35,056 nt of DNA from positions 1 through 35,056 of the forward strand of contig JAJEBS010000118.1 of NCBI GenBank assembly GCA_022822425.1, given 5' to 3'. Below the pieces are notes generated by a model. That model searched no databases. It saw only the letters and a program-made list of their open reading frames with translations, and was not told the origin of the DNA. Within the stretch, counting starts at the first letter, position 1. Each line of letters begins with the position of its first letter. This DNA is from Gemmatimonadota bacterium. Lineage in GTDB: Bacteria; Gemmatimonadota; Gemmatimonadetes; Longimicrobiales; Gaopeijiaceae. Shown in pieces: positions 1-6,586 of the stretch. Position numbers and translations under genes: made by a program.

Positions 1-324
1 GGCGACGGTGAGGTGAGCGGCACCGCGATCGAACAGTCGCTCTCCGGCGTGTTCCGCTTCGCCGTGCACAAGGACCGCAGCATCTCGGCGCCGCGCGCCG
101 AGGACGACGAGTACTACATGATCATGGGCATCGACCTGGATCTGGACCGCGCCGCCCGCCACGCCACCTGGGAGGTCGTGAACTTCCTGGGTGAGGAGAA
201 GGGGCTGTCGCCCGCCGAGGCGCTCTCCCTGGCCAGCATCGCGGTGGACTTCCGGGTCAGCGAGGTGGTCGACCTGACACAGGTCGTCACGGGGTACATC
301 CCCAAGGACATCTTTCTGAGGTAG
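1..324 (+). CDS. Acetamidase/formamidase family protein, C-terminal part (5' truncated by window edge)
   Basis: The reading frame is open from base 1 (GDGEVSGTAIE) to a TAG at 322-324, so the gene starts left of the window and only about 107 C-terminal residues are seen. The G-D-G-E-x-S-G-T-A-I-E stretch and the end segment with LASIAVDFRVSEVVDLTQVV are typical of the FmdA/AmdA acetamidase/formamidase family. These enzymes hydrolyse formamide or short aliphatic amides to the acid plus ammonia in the cytoplasm, usually for nitrogen supply. The substrate cannot be read from this fragment. An ATG at 13 is only an internal codon. The next gene lies on the opposite strand, so this is the last gene of its transcript. 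Confidence 0.85.
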   Translation, partial: GDGEVSGTAIEQSLSGVFRFAVHKDRSISAPRAEDDEYYMIMGIDLDLDRAARHATWEVVNFLGEEKGLSPAEALSLASIAVDFRVSEVVDLTQVVTGYIPKDIFLR

Positions 325-398
325 GCAAGGCGGGCCGATGCCGCCGGTGCCGGGACGCGGGCTCGCTCACGACCCGCGGGAGCCGCGGCGCAACAGGC

Positions 399-671
399 TC
401 ACCTGTCCAGGGCCGAGCGAATCCGCACGCGCATCTCTTCCGGGGACAGGCCCTCGACCCGGATCAGCTTGCGGCGCGACCCGGCCCCGGCGACGATGAC
501 GATCCCGTCCCTGCTCGTCGCCAGCGTGCGGGCCAGCAGGGCTACGACCGCCCGGTTGGCCCTGCCCTTTTCCGGCGGCGCGGAGACGCGGAGCTTGAGC
601 GCATCCCCCATCCAGCCGGTGATTTCGTCCTTCCGGGCGCCCGGAGCCACCTTCACCGTGAGAACCGCCAT
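399..671 (-). CDS. DUF167 (YggU-like) small protein
   Basis: This 90-residue protein starts at the ATG whose complement is at 669-671 (MAVLTVKVAPGARKDEI). The reading frame stays open far upstream, but only this part resembles the family. It shows the DUF167/YggU core: a V-x-P-G-A-R-K-D-E motif near residue 10, the L-x-V-S-A-P-P-E-K-G-R-A-N segment near residues 26-38, and a basic GAGSRRKLIRVEG strand. The family folds as a small alpha/beta protein of unknown function, often encoded near yggT or proline-biosynthesis genes; neither is present here. Its start codon overlaps that of the divergent serine hydrolase, so each gene's promoter must lie inside the other's coding region. Confidence 0.85.
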   Translation of the reverse strand: MAVLTVKVAPGARKDEITGWMGDALKLRVSAPPEKGRANRAVVALLARTLATSRDGIVIVAGAGSRRKLIRVEGLSPEEMRVRIRSALDR

Positions 672-1791
672 GAGACGCTTCCTCGCAACGTTTCTTGTTG
701 CGTGGGCCCTGTCGGCCCCCGCAGGACTGCTCTTCGCGCTCGCGCCGCGCAACGATTGTCCAACCTGCGTCTTCCCTGGAGACGAGTGGGAAATCGTCCC
801 CCGGGATGGACTGGCCGGCTTCGGCTGGGACGCCGACGCGCTCGGGCTGGTGCGCGACTTCGTGCGCGACAGCGCCAACTCCACCGGCATCGTCGTGGCG
901 GACCGGGGCCGAATCGTCTTCCAGTACGGCGACATCGAGGAGTTGTCGTATCTGGCCTCGGTGCGCAAGAGCATCCTGGCGATGCTGTACGGCTACTGGG
1001 TCGAAAACGGCACCATCGACCTGAACGCCACCATGAGCGATCTGGGCGTGGACGACATCGGCGGCCTGCTGCCGATCGAGCTGGGCGCCACGGTGGACCA
1101 CCTGGTCACCGCGCGCTCGGGCGTCTACCACCCGGCCTCCAACGGCGGGGACAATCTCTCCGAGGCGCCGCCGCGCGGGTCGCAGGAGCCGGGCACCTAC
1201 ATGCTCTACAGCAACTGGGACTTCAACGCCGCCGGCGCCGTCTTCGAGCAGCTCACCGGCCGCAACCTCTACGACGAGGCCCAGGCGCAGCTGGCGATCC
1301 CGCTCCAGTTCGAGGACTGGGACCGGTCGATGCACCGCAAGTCGGGCAACCTCACGATCTCGCGCAATCCGGCGTACCACTTCTGGCTGTCCACGCGCGA
1401 TATGGCGCGCATCGGGCACCTGATGCTCAACGAGGGCTCCTGGGAGGAACGGCAGATCATTTCGCGGGAGTGGGCGCGGCGCATCGTGAGCGTCGTGACC
1501 CCGCTCGAGGAGATGAACCCGGAGCGGCGCCGGGACGGCTACTTCGGCTACGGCTACATGTGGTGGGTATGGGACGGCCCGCGCGCCACCGGCCCGTTCG
1601 AGGGGGCCTACAGCGGTCGCGGGGCGGTCGGACAGTGGATAACGGTGTTCCCCGCCCTCGACCTGGTGGTGGCGCACAAGACCAACTCGGTGTACGGGCG
1701 CACCACCAGCTGGGAATCGTGGGAGCGCGCGCTGGAGCTGCTCTTCGCCGCGAAGGGAATCGAGATGGAGGAGTGGCCGTGGAGCGGATGA
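670..1791 (+). CDS. Exported serine hydrolase of the beta-lactamase (class C/PBP-like) family
   Basis: The 373-residue product begins at ATG 670 with a Sec-type signal peptide (MRRFLATFLVAWALSAPAG). It contains the three active-site motifs of the beta-lactamase/penicillin-binding-like superfamily: S-V-R-K (S97-K100) as the nucleophile and general base, Y-S-N (residues 180-182), and H-K-T (336-338) in place of K-T-G. Members of this family hydrolyse esters, peptides or amides in the periplasm. The low similarity to true AmpC motifs makes antibiotic hydrolysis uncertain. A longer upstream frame exists, but the signal peptide fixes the start. The stop overlaps the RidA-like gene's ATG as ATGA, so the two are translationally coupled. 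Confidence 0.88.
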   Translation: MRRFLATFLVAWALSAPAGLLFALAPRNDCPTCVFPGDEWEIVPRDGLAGFGWDADALGLVRDFVRDSANSTGIVVADRGRIVFQYGDIEELSYLASVRKSILAMLYGYWVENGTIDLNATMSDLGVDDIGGLLPIELGATVDHLVTARSGVYHPASNGGDNLSEAPPRGSQEPGTYMLYSNWDFNAAGAVFEQLTGRNLYDEAQAQLAIPLQFEDWDRSMHRKSGNLTISRNPAYHFWLSTRDMARIGHLMLNEGSWEERQIISREWARRIVSVVTPLEEMNPERRRDGYFGYGYMWWVWDGPRATGPFEGAYSGRGAVGQWITVFPALDLVVAHKTNSVYGRTTSWESWERALELLFAAKGIEMEEWPWSG

Positions 1792-2336
1792 GGAATCGGG
1801 CGGGCGGCCGGTTTGCGGGCGGGCGCGGATGTCGGTGGAAGGGGGCCGCGTTCCTGTTGGCGGGCACGCTCGCAGGCGGGTGCGCGCCCGCCGGGGAGCC
1901 GGACGCGGAGGGCGGCCGGGCCGCGGCTGAACCCGCCCCGCGCAAGCAGATCATCCAGCCCGAGGGGGTGGCCCGGCTGCCGGTGTTCTCGTCCGCGGTG
2001 CGGAGCGGCGACCTGATCTTCCTGTCGGGCGCGATCGGCGCGCTCCCGGGGGTGTCGCCGCCGACGCTGGCGGCGGGCGGGATCATCCCCGAGACCCGTC
2101 AGACCATGGACAACCTGGCAACCGTGCTGGAGGCGGCCGGGGCAGGGTGGGAGGACGTCGTCAAGTGCACCGTCTTCCTCGCCGACATGGCGGATTACGC
2201 CACCTTCAACGAGGTCTACCTGGAGTACTTCCCCGAGGACCCGCCCGCCCGCTCCGCCCTGGCCGCGGCCGGGCTGGCGTTCGACGCGCGCGTCGAAGTG
2301 GAGTGCATCGCGGCGGTCCCGGAGGGCAGCCGGTAG
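1788..2336 (+). CDS. RidA-family protein with N-terminal lipoprotein-type signal
   Basis: This 182-residue protein has an N-terminal basic and hydrophobic stretch ending in a lipobox-like AGGC (Cys32), a low-complexity Ala/Glu linker, and then a complete RidA (YjgF/YER057c/UK114) domain from about residue 55. The family substrate-binding arginine is in PPARSA (near R155) and the conserved glutamate is in VEVECIA (near E172). Cytosolic RidA deaminates reactive enamines and imines made by PLP enzymes. An exported copy probably has another substrate. The ATG at 1788 overlaps the hydrolase stop (ATGA); a GTG at 1779 is a possible alternative start. Coupling to the serine hydrolase suggests a joint periplasmic task, which is inference. 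Confidence 0.85.
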   Translation: MRNRAGGRFAGGRGCRWKGAAFLLAGTLAGGCAPAGEPDAEGGRAAAEPAPRKQIIQPEGVARLPVFSSAVRSGDLIFLSGAIGALPGVSPPTLAAGGIIPETRQTMDNLATVLEAAGAGWEDVVKCTVFLADMADYATFNEVYLEYFPEDPPARSALAAAGLAFDARVEVECIAAVPEGSR

Positions 2337-2348
2337 CGACCGCGCCCG

Positions 2349-2819
2349 CTAATCCATGATGCGCCGGTACGTCGCGCGCGATACCCCGGTGATCCTGCCC
2401 TCCTCGTCGAGGCGCACGTACTCGTTCTGAATCGTGTTGCCGTCCTCGGAGAGGGTGTTGATGATGACCTGGTAGACGCTGCCGCCCCGGCTGTTGAGGA
2501 TGCGCGTGCTGCGCTCGTTCACGACCTCGACCGCGGTTTCGGCGTTCTGCTGGCCCTCCACCGCGCGGAAGACGCCGTCGAACAGGGTCACGTATCCCCA
2601 CTCGGACGACTCGCCGCTGGCGTTCGTGTTCGCGACCGTGATGCGCATGCCGCCGTCGCCGTAGGGCTCGTAGGTCATGACGTTGGAGGCCGGCGGGGGC
2701 CGGTCCGAGTCCATCAGCCAGGTTCCGTAGCGTGCCTCTCCCTGGGCTTCGACTCCCGAGGAGAAGGCGAGTCCTGCCAGAATCGTCGTTGCCGGGAGCC
2801 ATACGTTGCGAAGTCGCAT
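2349..2819 (-). CDS. Secreted protein of unknown function
   Basis: The product is 156 residues with a clear signal peptide and a probable cleavage after VEA (VEA|QGEARYG, near residue 25). The mature part is about 130 residues, polar, with no cysteines and no motif I recognise. It contains repeated short beta-strand-like segments (MTYEPYGDGGMRITV, EYVRLDEEGRITGVSR) that suggest a small beta-rich periplasmic fold. A good ribosome binding site (CGGAGGAT) sits just upstream of the ATG. It converges with the RidA-like gene, leaving only 12 bases between the stops, and diverges from the secreted protein at 3016. Function is unknown. Confidence 0.75.
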   Translation of the reverse strand: MRLRNVWLPATTILAGLAFSSGVEAQGEARYGTWLMDSDRPPPASNVMTYEPYGDGGMRITVANTNASGESSEWGYVTLFDGVFRAVEGQQNAETAVEVVNERSTRILNSRGGSVYQVIINTLSEDGNTIQNEYVRLDEEGRITGVSRATYRRIMD

Positions 2820-3015
2820 CTCATCCTCCGTGTTGCGGTAATGCCCCCTGCGGAGCGGGACTGAGACAACATATGCGCGGCATCGGCCTCATGAAACGCC
2901 CGGGATCCCCGACGACGCCACTCAGGCCGGTGGGCGCGGCAACGATTGACCTTCCCGCACACTTTCGCAGATCTTCCTGCGCCGCATCAAACCCCTGTCA
3001 CAGGCCGGAGACACC
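2820..3015. promoter_or_regulatory. Divergent intergenic region
   Basis: This 196-base gap separates two divergent secreted-protein genes and must hold both promoters. Apart from ribosome binding sites at the two edges (GGAGG on the minus strand near 2825-2829 and GGAG at 3007-3010) I see no clear sigma-70 hexamer pair or operator. Confidence 0.4.
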
Positions 3016-3666
3016 ATGACGAGACCCGCCCTCCCGATCCCCCTCTTCGCCCTCGCCCTCGCGTCACTCGCTGCCCCCGCTCTTGCCGCCCAGGACTTCG
3101 AGCGTCCGGAGGAGTGGCAGGTCCGTTTCGACGAGCCGGGCGCCTCGGAGGAACAGCTGGAGATGTTCGTCTCGATGCCCCCGGGATGGCACGTAACCTC
3201 GGGACCCGCCGCGATCTACTGGGGCCCGGAGATGGAGGCGTCGGGCGAATACCGCATCGAGATGGAGGTCTTCCTCTTCGAACCCCACGGGATGATGCGC
3301 GAGGCGTTCGGCTTCTTCACCGGCGGGCTCGGCCTGGACGGCGCCGACATCGAGTACACCTACTTCCTCATCCGTGACGGGGGCGAGTTCATCGTCAAGC
3401 GCCGCGAGGGTGCCGACGCGCCCACGATCCACCCCTGGACCGGCCACGAAGCCATCCTGGGCTGGGCGGACCGCGGCGACGGGACCACGGCGAAAAACAT
3501 CCTTGCCGCCGAGGCGGACGCGGATGAAGTGCGGTTTTTCGTCAACGATGCCCAGGTGGCCGTCCTGCCGCGCGCCGAAGTCGCGATGGACGGCATCTAC
3601 GGCTTCCGCGTCAACCACATGCTCAACCTGCACATCTCGCGGCTCGAGGTGACGCCGCTGGACTGA
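3016..3666 (+). CDS. Secreted beta-sandwich-like protein of unknown function
   Basis: The 216-residue product starts with a long signal peptide ending at ALAAQ (near residue 26). The mature domain (W-H-V-T-S-G-P-A-A-I-Y-W, strands such as YRIEMEVFLFEP, and a C-terminal GFRVNHMLNLHISRLEV) has the alternating pattern of concanavalin-like or DUF1080-like jelly-roll domains that bind or cleave carbohydrate. No catalytic residues can be assigned. The start ATG follows GGAG with 5-base spacing. It converges on the TonB receptor gene with a 34-base gap. It may be a periplasmic accessory protein, but no partner is evident. Confidence 0.75.
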   Translation: MTRPALPIPLFALALASLAAPALAAQDFERPEEWQVRFDEPGASEEQLEMFVSMPPGWHVTSGPAAIYWGPEMEASGEYRIEMEVFLFEPHGMMREAFGFFTGGLGLDGADIEYTYFLIRDGGEFIVKRREGADAPTIHPWTGHEAILGWADRGDGTTAKNILAAEADADEVRFFVNDAQVAVLPRAEVAMDGIYGFRVNHMLNLHISRLEVTPLD

Positions 3667-3700
3667 GTCTGCCGGGATTCGCCCGCTGGCTGGCGCGTCG

Positions 3701-6436
3701 TCAGAAGTCGTACCTTACCCGCGCCAACAGCATTCTCCCGATCTCCGGCGCACCCACGAATTCCCGGTGCAGGTTGTTCAGGATGTTGTTCGCCGTCAGC
3801 GAGACATGCGTGCTCGGCTGGAACGGGAGCCGGTACCCGACCGAGGCGTCCACCACGCCGTAGCCGTCCACGTCGCCGATGTAGACGCCGGAGTTCATCG
3901 GAAACGCCGTGGTCATCCGCATCCGCCCCCCGAACGAGAATCCGGTGGCGCGGTCGTCGAAGGTGAACCCCACCGACCCCTTGTGATTGGGAGCGTTGAG
4001 CGCGATGTCGTCCGAACTGGTGCAGTTGCCGTCGTTGTTGAAGTCGAAGCACTCGTCGCTCTGGAAGGAGTAGCTCGCGTTGATCCGCACCCGGTCCGAC
4101 GCGATGACCTGCGCGGACAGGTCCGCTCCCCAGAAGTCGACCTCGCCGAAGTTGCGATAGGTGACGAGCAGGTCGGGGCTGCCGACCTGGTCGGGCACCA
4201 CGGTGCCGAGTGGGAGCTGGGCCACTCCCTCGACGATCGGCCGGATCTGCTCCATGGACACCAGACCGGACTGGATGAGCGGTGTCAGGCGGTGGATGAC
4301 GAAGGCCGTGGTGCTCTCGGGGTCGAAGAAGACGTTCGGGGTCACGACGCGGAGCGGGCCGACGAAGTTCTCCACCCGGCTGTAGTACACGTCCGCGGCC
4401 AGCAGTACGCGGTCGTCGATCAGGCCCTTGTATCCGATTTCGTAGGTGTTGTTGATGGTCGAGGTGAGATCGGTGATGGTCTCAACCGGCGAGCCGTCGA
4501 GCGGGAACGCATCCGCCGGATCGATGGCCGCCTGGTTCAGCCGGCGGAGCACGGTGCCGATCGCGGGATCACCCGGCAGCGCGCCGGGATTCTGCAGGAG
4601 ATTCTTTAGAATATCGGCGAAGGGCTGGAAACCGGGGCTGAGGAGCGCGGGCAGCATCTCGAGGAGCCCTGGCCACAGCGCCGCGGCGTTCGCCGGAAGG
4701 GCCTGCCCCGGTGCGAAGGGCGAGCGCATGCAGTACGACATGAGCCCGCCGGGGCACTGGGCGTTGAAGGTGAAGCCGCCGGAGGGCACCCCGAGCGCGC
4801 GTATGTTGTAGGTGACGGGCAGTGGATCGAGTGGAATCTGCGCCGCGATGATGTCCAGGAAGAGGTTGGTGGTGGTCGGGGTCGCAAACGCCCGGTTGTA
4901 GGTGAAGCGGAAGTTCTGGTTGTCGGTCGGCCGGACCACGAGCGCCGCGCGGGGGGACAGGTTCACGTCGGCAAGCCGGTTGTGATCGTCCAGCCGGATC
5001 GCCGTGACGAGGTCGATCCGGTCGCCCAGCGATGTCTCCGAGTGCAGATAGGTGCCGACTTCGGAGATCATGTCGTCGTCTTCGTTCCGCCCGAAGATCG
5101 TCCCGCCGGTGCGCGGATCGGTCCGCTGCCAGTCGACGCCGTAGGTGAAGCTCTGCCGGGAGCCGATGTCGAAGCCGTGCTGGATCTGGGCCGCCATGGT
5201 GCGCGACTGGTCCACGACCGCCGCCCCGGTGCGGAGGCCGAAGGTTCCGTCCTGGACCGGCGCGTTGAGATCGCCCCCGGAATCGGTCATGTTGAGGAAG
5301 GCCTGCGCGAAGAGCCGGCCTTTCGACAGGCGGGCCTGCGCGAAGTTGTACGTCCAGTTCTTCACCTGAAAGGCCCCGATGCCCGTCATGTCCACACCCT
5401 TGGCAAGGGTGCTGGTGCCGCCGTTCACGATGAACGACCCGTCGTCGTCGAACCGGAAGTCGAGGCGCGCGTTGGCGGAGTATCGCTCCGAGTCGTAGTC
5501 CCGCGTGCAGATCATGCCGCATGCGCCCATGCGGGCCTGTGCCTCGCCGGGATCGTCGTATTCCCAGTCGTTCCCGCGCTGGTACTGGCCGGAGATCTTC
5601 AGCCCGAAGTTCTCCGACGGAGAGTGGGCGGACCGGAACTGGCCGTGGAAAAGCGAGCGCTCGCCGCCCGCCAGCGAGATCGTGGTGCCCTGCCGGTCGA
5701 TCGGCGAGGACGTGATGATGTGCATCACGCCGTTCGAGGCGTTGGGTCCGTAGAGCGCCGCCCCGGGGCCCAGCGAGACTTCGATCCGGTCGATGTCCAG
5801 GTCGGTCGTCGGAAACATCTGGTATGCGTTGAACCGGAGCGACGGAACGCGCGCGTAGCGGTTGTCGATGATCGTCAGCAGGCTTCCGGAGAAGACGTTG
5901 TTGAAGCCGCGCGCCACCACGGTCCCCTGGGCGATGCCCGTCTGGACCGCATCCACCCCGGGAAGCGCCTTGACGTGCTCGGCCACGGTGACCGCCGCGA
6001 CCCTCGCGACCTCCGCCTCGGAAACCGTCGCAACCGACGCGGGAGCGTCGAGCGCCTTCTCCTGGCGGCGTGACGCGGTGACCACGACCGGGTTGAGGAT
6101 CAGGGCCCTCGAGCGAATCGGGATCTCGATCTCCGTCGTCGAACCGGCGTCCACCGCGATCCCGTCCAGGCGGGTGGTTTCGTAGCCGATCAGGGTCACG
6201 ATCACCGAATAGGCGCCGGCGGGAACCGATGCGGAGAAGTCACCCTCGGCCCCGGTAGCGCCCAGCATCTGTCCCACGATCTCGATCGTCGCGCCCGAGA
6301 CCGGCGTCCCCGCCTCGGCGTCCGTCACACGGCCCGAGAGGGTCCCCTGCTGGGCGGCGAGAGGGGCGCTGAAGAGAACTCCCACGACGAACATCCAGGG
6401 GAGACACCGCCGAAACCTCGTGCTGATCGCCTTCAT
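3701..6436 (-). CDS. TonB-dependent outer-membrane receptor with carboxypeptidase-regulatory-like domain
   Basis: The 911-residue protein has a signal peptide (cleavage near LAAQ, residue 29), a CarboxypepD_reg-like beta domain (about 31-110: GTLSGRVTDAEAGTPVSGAT), a TonB-box-like segment PVVVTASRR (117-124), a plug domain (about 128-245, with ARGFNN and RIEVSLGPGAALYGPNASNGVMHI) and a long beta-barrel ending in the terminal aromatic of ARVRYDF. It should import a ligand through the outer membrane using TonB energy; the ligand is not predictable. Extracellular-loop-like segments carry paired cysteines (ACGMICT, QCPGGLMSYC, ECFDFNNDGNC), the last also Asp/Asn-rich and possibly calcium-binding. 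A strong GAGGAGAG site precedes the ATG. It is third in a same-strand series after the exporter and metallohydrolase. Confidence 0.93.
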   Translation of the reverse strand: MKAISTRFRRCLPWMFVVGVLFSAPLAAQQGTLSGRVTDAEAGTPVSGATIEIVGQMLGATGAEGDFSASVPAGAYSVIVTLIGYETTRLDGIAVDAGSTTEIEIPIRSRALILNPVVVTASRRQEKALDAPASVATVSEAEVARVAAVTVAEHVKALPGVDAVQTGIAQGTVVARGFNNVFSGSLLTIIDNRYARVPSLRFNAYQMFPTTDLDIDRIEVSLGPGAALYGPNASNGVMHIITSSPIDRQGTTISLAGGERSLFHGQFRSAHSPSENFGLKISGQYQRGNDWEYDDPGEAQARMGACGMICTRDYDSERYSANARLDFRFDDDGSFIVNGGTSTLAKGVDMTGIGAFQVKNWTYNFAQARLSKGRLFAQAFLNMTDSGGDLNAPVQDGTFGLRTGAAVVDQSRTMAAQIQHGFDIGSRQSFTYGVDWQRTDPRTGGTIFGRNEDDDMISEVGTYLHSETSLGDRIDLVTAIRLDDHNRLADVNLSPRAALVVRPTDNQNFRFTYNRAFATPTTTNLFLDIIAAQIPLDPLPVTYNIRALGVPSGGFTFNAQCPGGLMSYCMRSPFAPGQALPANAAALWPGLLEMLPALLSPGFQPFADILKNLLQNPGALPGDPAIGTVLRRLNQAAIDPADAFPLDGSPVETITDLTSTINNTYEIGYKGLIDDRVLLAADVYYSRVENFVGPLRVVTPNVFFDPESTTAFVIHRLTPLIQSGLVSMEQIRPIVEGVAQLPLGTVVPDQVGSPDLLVTYRNFGEVDFWGADLSAQVIASDRVRINASYSFQSDECFDFNNDGNCTSSDDIALNAPNHKGSVGFTFDDRATGFSFGGRMRMTTAFPMNSGVYIGDVDGYGVVDASVGYRLPFQPSTHVSLTANNILNNLHREFVGAPEIGRMLLARVRYDF

Positions 6437-6586
6437 CGAACTCTCCTCTTATGCGGATGCCGAATGGCGTCCGAAAGAACGGATTTGTCGTTGCCGTGAC
6501 CGAGATTGTCGCAAGTACAGTTCGTTTCCAAGGTGAATTGAGCCTTTCCGAGGAGGGGCAAAGTAACCTGTCGGCCATCCGGGCGG

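Noticed and set aside
367-1677. 436-codon open frame on the minus strand
   Set aside because: It is antisense to the serine hydrolase; only its DUF167-overlapping part has a real counterpart, in another frame. The sequence is Arg/Gly/Pro-rich as expected of a GC-rich shadow.
702-1787. Long plus-strand frame upstream of the RidA-like start
   Set aside because: It is frame-shifted within the serine hydrolase, with Arg-rich low-complexity translation. Only the part from 1788 is RidA.
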